Shown here piece after piece: positions 6,506 to 15,949 of a DNA stretch of 19,202 nucleotides. Under the pieces are notes generated by a model. The model made no database searches, had not been told where the DNA came from, and saw nothing but the letters and a program-made list of their open reading frames with translations. Both the position numbers and the translations under genes were made by a program. The first letter of the stretch is position 1. Each line of letters starts with the position of its first letter. This DNA comes from Willaertia magna (taxonomy: Eukaryota; Heterolobosea; Eutetramitea; Acrasida; Naegleriidae): positions 1 through 19,202 of the forward strand of contig CADWAF010005083.1 of assembly GCA_902984215.1 (NCBI GenBank). The letters run 5' to 3'.

Positions 6506-7973
6506 TTATTTCACATTTGAGGAACAAACATAGTCTTTCATTCTCCTTGTAACTTGTCTATAAATACTATGAAATGCAAGAGTGTCCCCCTTCCCTCTTC
6601 TAAATTCCACAACTGTCACATTTTCTGAAACAGTTTTTGTCACAACCACGCTGAACGTTATTATGGAATCTGAAGAATTAACAAAACATTTTATCATTGA
6701 GGTTCCCTTAGGTTTTGGGTTTGTTCTCTCTTCTTTAAGGGCCACAAATACTTTGTCAAAAATTTCCTCAGCGCGCCCTATAGCTATTACTCTTGTTTGT
6801 CTTCTTATTAGATGAGAGTCCTGGCCTGTTGCAATTTTAGTTATTGACCCCATCAAGTATTGAGAAGCCAAGTCAAAGGCATTCATCTTTACCTCCCCTG
6901 GCAGGATTTGACTCGATTTTGTACCTATATTTGCATTGCCATCTATAAGTTCTTTGTAAAATGAATCTTTTACAGCATTCTTTATATCAGTACTAGAAAT
7001 TGTTATTATATTATTATGAGATGATTTATCCTCTTGAAATCCAACTTGAAACCATTTAGAATTTTTAATTTGGGGTATAGTTATTCTCTTTTTAGGGTTA
7101 ACTTGCAACATTTTCGATATTAAATCCTTCACGTCTTTAGAAAATTGTAAAGGATACTCTACTTTTCCTGATTCTATCTTTTTAAATAAATTATGAATGT
7201 TTTTGTCATCAAAAGGAAGTTCTGTAAAAAGTTTAGATTAAATATGTTGCCTTAAATTTAAAACTTACTTCCACTTAGCATTACAAATAATATTACACCC
7301 ATGGACCAAATATCCGATATAAATCCATCATATCCCTTCTCCTTAATTACCTCTAATAATTTAAGTTGGCTTTATCATATTATAAAACTTACCTGGAGAA
7401 ACATAATTAGGTGTTCCGCAAGTAGTGGTTAGTAATTGTTGCTTTCCGTGTTTGTTAGCAACTATACTACTTAGACCAAAATCCTAATTAACAAGAATGC
7501 TTAATAATAATTATTAAGGGTTTACATACTGTTATTTTAAGGTTATCCCTCGAGTCAAGTAGTAAGTTTTCTGGTTTAAGATCTCTGTGAGCTATTCCTT
7601 GCTTATGGCAATATTCAATTGCGCAAACTAATTGTTGAAAATATCTTCGGGCAGTAATTTCGTCAAATTTCTCAGCTGCTACTATTCTATCAAATAGTTC
7701 TCCCCCAGTTACTAATTCCATTATTATGTATATATTATGTTCTGTTTGAAGTACTTCTTTTAAGGAAACAATATGTTCATGTTTCATAATTTTCATAATT
7801 GCAATTTCTTTCTTTAATTGAGTTTCCATTTGTTCTTTCTTTATATTATTAAGGTTCATTATCTTAATAGCATATGACTCTCCAGTCTCAATTTCTCTTC
7901 CATACTTCACTTTACTATACTTTCCCTGCCCCAGGGTTCTTCCCAGCTCATAGTTTGCCACCAGTTTAACCAT
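6506..7973 (-). CDS. CIPK-like (CBL-interacting, SnRK3-type) Ser/Thr protein kinase, four exons, 444 aa
   Basis: Exons on the minus strand are 7973-7530, 7483-7393, 7352-7269 and 7221-6506. Spliced, they keep one frame and give 444 aa, the usual CIPK length. The kinase domain (about 8-265) has the glycine loop LGQGKYSKV at 14-22, AIK lysine K37, HRDLKPEN with D131, DFG at 149-151 and activation-loop [13 protein letters not shown]. The catalytic set is complete. After it, MNAFDLAS contains NAF at 320-322, the signature by which plant CIPKs bind calcineurin B-like calcium sensors and autoinhibit. The tail has [18 protein letters not shown] (about 410-427) and a final RRMKDYV, matching the C-terminal domain of plant CIPKs. 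It is therefore probably a calcium-sensor-regulated kinase. An AMPK/MARK-type kinase would lack NAF. Its stop lies 48 nt from the convergent epsin stop. Confidence 0.88.
7222..7268 (-). other. intron 3 of the CIPK-like gene (47 nt)
   Basis: Minus-strand GTAAGT donor and TTTTTACAG acceptor, phase 1. A CTAAAC element upstream of the acceptor could be the branch site. Splicing gives VMLSGKLPFDD, typical of this kinase subdomain. Confidence 0.9.
7353..7392 (-). other. intron 2 of the CIPK-like gene (40 nt)
   Basis: Minus-strand GTAAGT donor and TTATTAG acceptor, phase 1. Splicing restores CGTPNYVSP followed by [10 protein letters not shown], the APE region of the kinase. Confidence 0.92.
7484..7529 (-). 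other. intron 1 of the CIPK-like gene (46 nt)
   Basis: Minus-strand GTATGT donor and AATTAG acceptor, phase 0. Splicing joins KIT directly to DFGLSS, the kinase DFG motif. Confidence 0.92.
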
Positions 7974-8317
7974 TTTTTAAGTTATTTGTATTGATGGGCC
8001 TTCCATTGAGCCAAAAGTTTAAATTAGGGTTAACGTTGTGGCCACATTCCCTTTCTAGAACAATTCAAACGTTGTGTCCTTCCATGCAAATGTTTCTAAA
8101 CATCAACAGATTTCCAAAGGATCAAACTAATATGCGTGGGTAATAAACGTAGCTATTCAACTGTGCCTTATCTGTTCACAGATGTTATCTACTTTGTTTC
8201 TTTATTTTTAAGACTGTCTATGGTAGTATGAACTTTTGGGTAATCAACAATTGTAGTCAACAAGTATCCCGCCACTTTTTTGAGAGGGAATTTTAAATTG
8301 AAAAAATTAAAACAAAA
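7974..8317. promoter_or_regulatory. divergent intergenic promoter region (kinase / cofactor D)
   Basis: This 344-bp region separates the start codons of two genes transcribed away from each other, so it should contain both promoters and 5' untranslated regions. No coding frame is supported. It is less A+T-rich than other spacers. It holds two short direct repeats, CCTTCCAT at 7999-8006 and 8078-8085, and AACGTTGTG at 8032-8040 and 8068-8076. Between them is the palindrome TTCTAGAA (8053-8060), which resembles a heat-shock-element core. Function is not demonstrated by the sequence. Confidence 0.5.
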
Positions 8318-11300
8318 ATGATTTCAGAAATCAATGAAATTGGTGTTGAAGAACAGCGTTCGGAAGATGAGTGTTTTCAATCATTCTTTGTTGAACACAT
8401 GGAGGTATTGGAATTAATTAACTCATTGGAAACATCTTTGGATAGTGCTCAACAAGTACACAACCAATTAAACAAAATTGTATGTTTTACAAGATTATTT
8501 TTTTGTATTCAATTTTTTTCATTTCCGAACAATCAAGCTCTCAAAATACCAAGAACAATGCCAGTTGTTAGATCCACATTTAACCCAAATGGTTGCAAGT
8601 GTGATGAGAATTGCTAAGAAAGTAATTGGTTTAGGCGAAGATAAAATTGTATTCTCTAACTTAGATCAAGAAAAGAAATTAAGACATTCAGTATTTCAAA
8701 TCATTTATCTTCTAACTAAAGTTAGAGGCTTTAAGGTAGTTAGTAAGTATTATTTAAAAGATTCAATCTACAATAATTTAAAAAGCTAAACTTTTCCCTC
8801 ATGATATTTCTGATTTGGAGCCTTTATTTAAAGCTTACAAGAATATTAACACAACTGAGTGGGAAACAAAATATATAATATTACTTTGGTTGAGCATTAT
8901 TGTTATAAATCCTTTTGATTTGATTATTGTAGATCCCACAAATCAATTACCAAACGATATGATAATGGCAGCAAAATCTCAATTAGCTGAACCTGGAAAG
9001 CCTAGAGATGCAGCAGCTGTATTTTTATCAAAACTTTTAACTAGACCTGATATGGTGAAAGAACATTTGCATGATTTTATGAAATGGGCTATTGAAACTA
9101 TTAATCAAGATTCAACCAGTACCTTCTTAAAGGCAGGTATTTTACGTACGATTGTCACAATTTTTAAAATTGGAAAAAGAGAAGAATTATTGCATGTTAT
9201 TCCAATAATTTATGACTTTGCTGTTAATGAAAAAGAAGTTTCAAATTCTATGCTTAAGCATCTAAGCATCAAACTGATACAAAGGTTGGGTCTTACATTT
9301 TTGAAACCTCGTGTTGTATCTTGGAGATACCACACTACCCGTTTGACTTTAAGTCATTTAAAAAAGAATCAACAAATTAAAAAACCAAAAATTGAAGAGG
9401 ATGACGAAGAAATTGAAGTACCTGAAGAAATAGAGCAAATTATTACTAATTTATTAAACGGATTAAGAGATAAGGACACAATTGTAAGATGGAGTTCTGC
9501 AAAGGGTATTGGAAGAATTACTTTGAGATTAACAAAACAACTTGGTGACGAAATTGTTGAATCTATATGTGAACTTATGTCACCAAATGAAGATGATAAT
9601 TCATGGCATGGATCCTCTTTGGCTTTGGCTGAACTTGCTAGAAGAGGACTTCTATTGCCTGAAAGACTTTCACAGGTAATACCACTTATTGAAAAATCCC
9701 TTATCTACGACGTAAGAAAGGGAACTCACAGTGTTGGCGCTCATGTGAGGGATGCTGCTTGCTACGTTTGTTGGGCTTTTGCCAGAGCTTATGCACCAGA
9801 TGTTGTGAAGCCTTATATGCATGCCCTTGCAAAAGGTTTAATACAAATAGCTGTTTATGATAGAGAAGTAAATTGTAGAAGAGCTGCTGCAGCTGCTTTC
9901 CAAGAAAATGTTGGTAGACAAGGAAACTTTCCACATGGTATTGATATTTTAACTAAGGCTGATTACTTCACATTATGTAACAGAAACAATGCATACTTGA
10001 ACGTCAGTCACTACATTTCTCAATTTCCAGAATATTGCCAAGGATTGATTTCATTCTTATTAGAAACTAAAACAACCCACTGGGATAAGTCCATCAGAGA
10101 ACTAACTGCAAAAACTTTGGCAAAACTTTGTGAAAGAGATATTAATTTTATGGTTGATGACATACTACCTAAACTGGTAAGTAAATAATATTTTTTTAGT
10201 TGACTAACATTCCTAGATTGAGAGAACCTTATCAGTAGATTTGAATACTAGACACGGTGCCCTATTGGCCTTATCAGAGATTATTCTCTCCTTATGTAAT
10301 AACGGATTTAACTTTAGTGAAGAGTTACAAACTAAGCTTAGAAGTGTTGTACCAGAAATTGAAGCAAAACGATTGTACAGAGGAAAAGGAGGAGAGATAA
10401 TGAGGGAGTCTGTTTGTAGATATATCGAATGTATGTCTCTTTGTCATATACCTCTCCCAAAGACTATAGCTGTTTCTTCATCTCTCGGCAACCGACAATT
10501 AAAGAAAAAGACCTTGTCTGTTTTTCAAGAAACCTTGGATGAGAACCTTAAGCATCCAAATAATGAGATTATAGAGCTTGCAGTTAATGCTCTGAAAGCC
10601 TTTGCAAATGAGTATTATGTTAATGATGAAGAGTTTGCAAAAGAAATTGTTAAAAAACATATACAATCTTTGAGTAAAGAAATTAATCCAGCTGCAAGAA
10701 GAGGTTTTGCTCTATCACTAGGAGTATTTCCAAAAGAGTTTATTTCTCCGTTCTTTGATGAAGCAGTTGATGTTTTAATTAGCAAACTAGAACTTGAAGA
10801 AGATAAAGAATTACAAGACGCTGAGGCTAGAAGAAATGCTGTCTATGGTATTATTTCATTGTGTGAAAACGTTGGGAAAGATGGGATCTCAGAAAACAAT
10901 GCAGACAAAATATTTAAGGCTCTGGTAAAGGCAACGAATGATTACGGTGTTGATAAGAGAGGTGATGTAGGTTCTTGGGTGAGAGAGGCAGCAGTTTTAT
11001 CTTTAGAAAGATGGTGCAAATTATTGAATGGAACACCTGAATTACAGTCTTTGTTTACTGTTGAAATGGGAGCTGCCCTAATGTCAGCTCTTTTAAGGCA
11101 AGCTAATGAAAAAATAGATAAAGTAAGAGATACCACTGGTAAAACCATTTATAATATTTTAAACAACTCAACCACCCAAAATATTCCATTTAAAAGCGAA
11201 TTATTGAAGCTAATAGAGGAGTATCAAGAGTAAGTTGCAGTTTTTTTGTTTACTTTAACATAAGAAGTGATGACGGTATTATTGATTGGTCTTCCCCAGA

Positions 11301-12025
11301 AAAAACATATCAATTATTTGTTAACTGCATTGGAATGGATATTTACAGATGCTCTACTTTGAATGGCTTCATATTGAGCATGGGAGGAATGTCCAGCCAT
11401 GTTTTCAAATCCAGCACGAATGCCCTAGTTGACTATCTTAAATCACATACCGAAGTACTAGAAAAGGTTGCACAAGATATTTTACAAATTAGTGTGGAAT
11501 TTGCCCTAGACGACAGAGTTATACTGCCATTATTAAAATCTTTTTCACAATTACTTTCTTATGGAATTTTTGAAAGTATTCAGCCGCCAAGGTAAGTTTA
11601 ATTGAACAATTATGCCTTAATTTATTAGTTCTGACTTTTCTGAGAAAATTTTGATTAATATTACTAAGGAAATAACAAATTGCAACAATGTTCAAAAAAT
11701 AATGTTGGCAGTAGATGTTTTTTGCGAGTTGATTAAATTTAATAACCCTACAAGAGAAAAGACATTCCAAAGACTATTTACTTCCTGTTTGTCAAGCAGA
11801 TTTCCAAAGGTAAGAGAATACACAGGTAATCAACTTTATGGAGCTTTGCAAGTTATTGGAGACATAATGTTCACTGACGAAATTCTAGATAAGGTACTTG
11901 AAATTTTGTGTTCCACTACATGGACAGAACCTGCTACCACTCTCAAGACAGCAGTTGATAATTTATATGATATTACATCGATACCAAAGCCAGTCATGAA
12001 AAAAGTAACCCAACCACAACAATAA
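8318..12025 (+). CDS. TBCD: tubulin-folding cofactor D, six exons, 1164 aa
   Basis: Cofactor D is the HEAT/ARM-repeat scaffold that takes beta-tubulin from cofactor A, assembles the alpha/beta heterodimer with cofactors C and E, and also acts at centrosomes and basal bodies. Exons are 8318-8479, 8538-8742, 8786-10176, 10217-11229, 11265-11591 and 11629-12025. They splice to 1164 aa with no frame break, close to the ~1190 aa of animal TBCD. Highly conserved family blocks appear in order: KYQEQCQLLDPHL, LTKVRGFK followed by KLFPHDISDLEP, PRDAAAVFLSKLLTRPD, VRWSSAKGIGRIT (from residue 356), SVGAHVRDAACYVCWAFARAY, and QENVGRQGNFPHGIDIL (from about 495). RGDVGSWVREAAVLSLERW and a C-terminal VFCELIKF/RFPKVRE region follow. 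The ATG follows an A-run; the stop is 36 nt before the next ATG. The TAA itself lies inside an AATAAA (12021-12026). Confidence 0.96.
8480..8537 (+). other. intron 1 of TBCD (58 nt)
   Basis: GTATGT donor, AATCAAG acceptor, phase 0. Joins NQLNKI to LSKYQEQ, restoring the conserved cofactor D segment. Confidence 0.87.
8743..8785 (+). other. intron 2 of TBCD (43 nt)
   Basis: GTAAGT donor, AAAAAG acceptor, phase 1. Joins RGFKVV to TKLFPHDISD with the same spacing as in animal cofactor D. Confidence 0.88.
10177..10216 (+). other. intron 3 of TBCD (40 nt)
   Basis: GTAAGT donor, TTCCTAG acceptor, phase 0. It contains a good branch-site match, TGACTAAC, shortly before the acceptor. An earlier TTTTTTTAG upstream of that element would shift the frame and is not used. 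Confidence 0.93.
11230..11264 (+). other. intron 4 of TBCD (35 nt)
   Basis: GTAAGT donor, AACATAAG acceptor, phase 2. Joins EEYQ-E to SDDGIIDWSSPE. It is the shortest well-supported intron in the window. Confidence 0.87.
11592..11628 (+). other. intron 5 of TBCD (37 nt)
   Basis: GTAAGT donor, TTTATTAG acceptor, phase 2. Joins ESIQPP to SSDFSEKIL and keeps the C-terminal HEAT-repeat frame open. Confidence 0.9.
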
Positions 12026-12061
12026 AGACACAGGCAGCAAGCAAATTTTTTAATAAAAAAA

Positions 12062-13816
12062 ATGTTTATCGGCAAAGTTGCAAAGAGTTCAAGGAGAAAT
12101 ATTCCTTCTTTCTTTGCGTCAAAACGTTCTTATCACACATGTTTAAATACCTTCCAAGCAACAACACCAAATGAATCCACAAATACATCTACCGCTGCTA
12201 CTCCAATAACCAACACCCCTACCCAATCAGTAAATAACACAACTACTAATTCTTCTGTACCACCAATAAATCCTACATCATCATCAAATAATAATAATAA
12301 AAAGGGATCATCATTTGGTTTATACCTTACTGGTCTTCTTGGTGGTGTGCTTGCTGGAGCAGGATATTATGCATATCTACAAAAGAATAAAGAGGAATTA
12401 AAAAACATAAAATCATCTTTACAAAACAAAATTAAGACTAAAGAAGATGAATTAAAAAATAGTGATGATTTAGAAAAAAGAATTAAACAATTAGAATCTC
12501 AAATTTCTAATATAAAAAATTCTAAAGACAAGAATGTTGAAGATTTAAAAAATAAATATGATAGAGAAAAGGAAAATATTTTAAAACAATTAAATGATGA
12601 ACAAAATGAAAATGTTAACAGAAGAGATAAATTAAATCAACTTGTTTTAGATTTACAAAAAATACAACAAGAATTAAAAGAGTTAACAAGTGAAAAAGAT
12701 TTATTATTAAAAGAAACTAATCAAGTTAAAGAACAATATAAATTAGTTCAACAAGTTGAGGTTAAACCAAAAGATGAAATATTAACAAGTATTTTAGGAA
12801 GAAAATTAGAAGAAAATGAATTCTTGGAAGAAGATAAAGATAAATTATTAAGTGCCATTCAACGTTTAGAAAATAGATTAATTAGAGCTGAAAGATCATT
12901 AGAACAAATTAAATTAGATAGAGAAAATAAGTTAAAAGAATTACAAGTATTAAATGAAGAAATGTTAAAGAAATTAAGAGAAGAAGGTAATGCAGATATA
13001 AATAATTTAGAAAAAAGAAAAGAAGCAGTTAAAGAATTAAATGAAAGAGTAATTGAACAATTAAGAGAAGATATGTTGAATGATTTAGATAAGAAATTAC
13101 AATTACAAGCACATGATTTATTAATTCAATATTATGATAATAATTTAAAGAGAAGTCAACAACTTCAAGAATTAACTAGTAGAGTATATGCAATGGAAGA
13201 AGTATTTGATATTGCTTCAAAGAACTTTACAGATACTGTTGATTTACAAAAGTTTACTTCAGTATTATATTCACTTAAGAATGTACTTGAATTGAATGCT
13301 TCTCCATTTAAACCTGAATTAGATGTTTTAAGAAAGCTTGGTGAAAATGATGAAGTTGTTAAGGTTGTAGTCAATTCAATTCCTGAAGAGTTATCTGTTC
13401 AAGGTGTTACTAGATTTGAAGATTTAGTTGAAAGATTTAAACTTGTTAAAAGAAAAGCAATAGAATCTACTTTAACTCCTGAACGTTCTGGTTTCTTAGG
13501 TATTTTATATTCTAAAGTTGCATCTCTATTTGTTGTTGCTGAAGAAGGTTTCGTAGATGGTGATACTGTTAATGCAATTCTAGCTAGAACTGAATTTTAT
13601 TTAAGACAACGAAGATTATCGGATGCTATTCAAGAGATTCATAAATGTTTAGATAAACATAAAGAACATCATACATTTTCAGATTCCGATATACAAGTTG
13701 TCTTGAGAGATTGGGTGAATGAAGCTCAAAATAGATTAATTGTAGATCAAGCAGCAAATGTTTTATCCAACCATTTAGTTGTACTTACACATTCCATTGA
13801 ACAACGTAAAGCTTAA
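12062..13816 (+). CDS. MIC60: MICOS subunit Mic60 / mitofilin (584 aa)
   Basis: Core subunit of the MICOS complex, which shapes crista junctions of the mitochondrial inner membrane and contacts outer-membrane machinery. The order of elements matches Mic60. A basic, hydroxylated N-terminal presequence (MFIGKVAKSSRRN) is followed by a Ser/Thr/Asn linker. A single membrane span at about 85-107 with closely spaced glycines (GLLGGVLAGAG) comes next. A long Lys/Glu coiled coil covers about 108-380. The mitofilin C-terminal domain, about 476-584, includes LARTEFYLRQRRLSDAIQEI and a final WVNEAQNRLIVDQAANVL, the signature block of the family. Length is in the range of fungal Mic60. The ATG follows an A-run only 36 nt after the cofactor D stop, with AATAAA at 12052-12057 between them. 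AATAAA at 13849-13854 may end this transcript. No intron. Confidence 0.93.
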   Translation: MFIGKVAKSSRRNIPSFFASKRSYHTCLNTFQATTPNESTNTSTAATPITNTPTQSVNNTTTNSSVPPINPTSSSNNNNKKGSSFGLYLTGLLGGVLAGAGYYAYLQKNKEELKNIKSSLQNKIKTKEDELKNSDDLEKRIKQLESQISNIKNSKDKNVEDLKNKYDREKENILKQLNDEQNENVNRRDKLNQLVLDLQKIQQELKELTSEKDLLLKETNQVKEQYKLVQQVEVKPKDEILTSILGRKLEENEFLEEDKDKLLSAIQRLENRLIRAERSLEQIKLDRENKLKELQVLNEEMLKKLREEGNADINNLEKRKEAVKELNERVIEQLREDMLNDLDKKLQLQAHDLLIQYYDNNLKRSQQLQELTSRVYAMEEVFDIASKNFTDTVDLQKFTSVLYSLKNVLELNASPFKPELDVLRKLGENDEVVKVVVNSIPEELSVQGVTRFEDLVERFKLVKRKAIESTLTPERSGFLGILYSKVASLFVVAEEGFVDGDTVNAILARTEFYLRQRRLSDAIQEIHKCLDKHKEHHTFSDSDIQVVLRDWVNEAQNRLIVDQAANVLSNHLVVLTHSIEQRKA

Positions 13817-13893
13817 TTGACCTATTAAATTTTACTTTTGGGTTCAACAATAAAATTTAAGTTATTATTATTAATGTCTAGTTATTTAAAAAA

Positions 13894-14760
13894 ATGTCTT
13901 CTCTTTCTATTTGTACTTTTAATGTTCACGGATTTACAACAGCAAATTATCAAGACAATACAGATAAATTGATTAGATTTTTAAAGGAAAAAGAATATGA
14001 TATGATATGTTTTAATGAAGCACATTATGATAAGCATCACACTCATAATTCTTTCGATGATATTTTAAGTGTTTTAAATGAAAATAATAAAGGAAAAGTT
14101 TATAAATATATTTTTGGAAATGCACAAGGAATTGAAGGTAATTCTATTATAACACATTTACCAATTAAAAATTTTAAGAATAAAAGATTAGCATGTGGTA
14201 CTGGTGGTGAAAGAAGTATTTTAGGTATTGAGATAGATCACTCACATATTCCATTCTTTTTTGTAACACATTTAGATCACATTAATGAAAGAACTCGTTT
14301 AAAACAAATTAAACAAGCTTTACAATTTATTAAAGAATTTACCTCAAATAGTGTATCTGATTACGAAAATAATAACAATGGACAATTACAACAAAAAAAT
14401 TTCATTCTCGTTGGAGATTTTAACGCAATGCAAAAAGAGGATTACACTGAACAATTTTGGGAAGAATTAATAAATCAAAGGAAACAATGGGGATGGGAAT
14501 TACCTGACATTCAAGTAACTAATTATTTATTTAATGAAGAGAAAGATTTAATTGATTGTTGGAAAGAATGTAATGAAAATGTAAAATTAAATGGTGAGAA
14601 GTATTCAGCTTCTTCAAGATTAAATACTAGGATAGATTATATTATTTGTAATGAAGATTGTAGTAAATATTTAACAAATTGTAAAGTAGTTAATCATTCA
14701 GAATATATTTGTACAATTTCGGATCATTTACCTGTAGAAGCTACATTTCAATTTTTTTAA
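13894..14760 (+). CDS. endonuclease/exonuclease/phosphatase (EEP) fold protein (288 aa)
   Basis: A metal-dependent phosphoesterase of the EEP superfamily, which includes AP endonucleases, sphingomyelinases, inositol phosphatases, deadenylases and TDP2. The catalytic pattern is complete: N10 in TFNVHG, E42 in FNEAH, THLDH at 125-129, D175 and N177 in VGDFNAM, D248 in RIDYI, and D277-H278 in SDHLPVEA. Length is that of a bare catalytic domain. There is no signal peptide or targeting domain, so it probably acts in the cytosol or nucleus. The substrate cannot be deduced: the NEAH form of the second motif and the short length do not settle which EEP subgroup it belongs to. The ATG follows an A-run 77 nt after the Mic60 stop. 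Its TAA is directly adjacent to the stop of the convergent RCC1-repeat gene. Confidence 0.85.
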   Translation: MSSLSICTFNVHGFTTANYQDNTDKLIRFLKEKEYDMICFNEAHYDKHHTHNSFDDILSVLNENNKGKVYKYIFGNAQGIEGNSIITHLPIKNFKNKRLACGTGGERSILGIEIDHSHIPFFFVTHLDHINERTRLKQIKQALQFIKEFTSNSVSDYENNNNGQLQQKNFILVGDFNAMQKEDYTEQFWEELINQRKQWGWELPDIQVTNYLFNEEKDLIDCWKECNENVKLNGEKYSASSRLNTRIDYIICNEDCSKYLTNCKVVNHSEYICTISDHLPVEATFQFF

Positions 14761-15900
14761 TTACAAATCTTTACAATAAATATTAACGTCAACTAACTGA
14801 TTATTATTAGCTCTTTGTAAATATTTTAATCCAATTAAATTTTCTTTTCCTTCACTATTTATTTTATAATCACTTAAAATAATCATTGTTAAATCTTCTA
14901 AAGGCACTATTTGTAAATACTTTAATTTCTCTTTAAGGATATCTGTCTTTACAAAATTACTCAAGTCGCTATCTGCATTTGACACTGAGATATTTAAATA
15001 TTTTAATGTGCCACTGGAATAATTTCCTCCACTTACGTAAATATTATTAAAAGTATCTGAAATAAAAGTACAATCGTTGTGGGAAAACCAAAAATTATAA
15101 TTGTCTAATTTAAAATTATCGTTGACAATTTTTACAAAAGTATTGACATGTGTATTAGTTCCTAAATGATTAATTCCTAATTGTCCTTCTAAGTTAAATC
15201 CAGTTCCATATAATTCATTAAACTCATTTACAATAAATGAAATTAAATTATCTGCAAAAACCTTAATTACTTTAAAGTTAAGTTCAACTTTTGTAAATTC
15301 CCATCTATTTTCATTGTCACCAAGTCCAAGTTGACCATAACCATTACCACCAGTTGTATAAACATTTCCAAAAATATCTAGTAAAATTGTGTGATTCATG
15401 CCACAGCGCAAATCTTTTACTTGAAAATTATTTTTGATTTTTATAGGGATACTATTCCTTTCATTAACGCAACTGCCTAATTGACCACAGTCATTATCTC
15501 CATAACTATAAACAACAAAATCATTTGTTACAATAAATAAAAAATTATATCCACTTCTCGTAAATTTTATTTTTTCTTTAATAATGAAATTTTCCAAATT
15601 TTCAAACTCTTTACTTTCATCTTCGCTTTCATCCTGCAATTCTTTCATAAAAAATTCATTAACTTCATTTATAATATAAGTAGAATCTCTTGTGCAAAAT
15701 AAATGTGTAATTGGACAATGAAGTGATGGATTGTCAATTTTATTAAAATTCATTTCCCCAATATCAAATTGGTAAATTTCATTGTTGGTTGTAGTAACAA
15801 TTACGTTAATACCATTATAATCAAGTAATTTAATTGTTCCATAAAAAGGAATTGATTTAGGTCCATGAGGGTGTTTGGCCGTAAGTACAAGTATTGACAT
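14761..15900 (-). CDS. RCC1-repeat (beta-propeller) protein (379 aa)
   Basis: A probable seven-bladed-type propeller built from RCC1-like repeats. Three repeats are clear: YSYGDNDCGQLG at 131-142, VYTTGGNGYGQLGLG at 180-194, and LYGTGFNLEGQLG at 230-242. The intervening CGMNHTILLD segment at 166-175 is characteristic. Flanking parts look like more degenerate blades. An acidic stretch lies near 88-102. No other domain, signal peptide or membrane segment is seen. RCC1 itself is a Ran exchange factor, but many RCC1-repeat proteins have other roles, and nothing here supports exchange activity or nuclear targeting. The gene starts 49 nt after the UPF2 stop on the same strand and ends stop-to-stop with the EEP gene. 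The ATG follows an A-run in the minus orientation. Confidence 0.83.
   Translation of the reverse strand: MSILVLTAKHPHGPKSIPFYGTIKLLDYNGINVIVTTTNNEIYQFDIGEMNFNKIDNPSLHCPITHLFCTRDSTYIINEVNEFFMKELQDESEDESKEFENLENFIIKEKIKFTRSGYNFLFIVTNDFVVYSYGDNDCGQLGSCVNERNSIPIKIKNNFQVKDLRCGMNHTILLDIFGNVYTTGGNGYGQLGLGDNENRWEFTKVELNFKVIKVFADNLISFIVNEFNELYGTGFNLEGQLGINHLGTNTHVNTFVKIVNDNFKLDNYNFWFSHNDCTFISDTFNNIYVSGGNYSSGTLKYLNISVSNADSDLSNFVKTDILKEKLKYLQIVPLEDLTMIILSDYKINSEGKENLIGLKYLQRANNNQLVDVNIYCKDL
14775..14780 (+). promoter_or_regulatory. possible polyadenylation signal AATAAA for the EEP gene
   Basis: An AATAAA on the plus strand lies 15 bases after the EEP stop codon and within the antisense of the RCC1-repeat coding region. 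If used, the EEP transcript overlaps the end of its convergent neighbour. Confidence 0.4.
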
Positions 15901-15949
15901 TTTTTTGTTTGATTAAATTGTTTACAATCTTTCAATGTTATTTAAAACC

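Noticed and set aside
5672..6527. Several overlapping minus- and plus-strand open frames in the epsin tail
   Set aside because: They are frame shadows of a repetitive Asn/Pro/Gln coding region and show Trp/Ile/Val-rich nonsense translations.
6506..7973. Kinase as two separate genes or a broken gene
   Set aside because: Three short introns restore one continuous kinase with all catalytic motifs in order.
10200..10216. Alternative acceptor after TTTTTTTAG in TBCD intron 3
   Set aside because: It would shift the frame by 17 nt and lies upstream of the TGACTAAC branch-like element; the TTCCTAG acceptor keeps the conserved protein.
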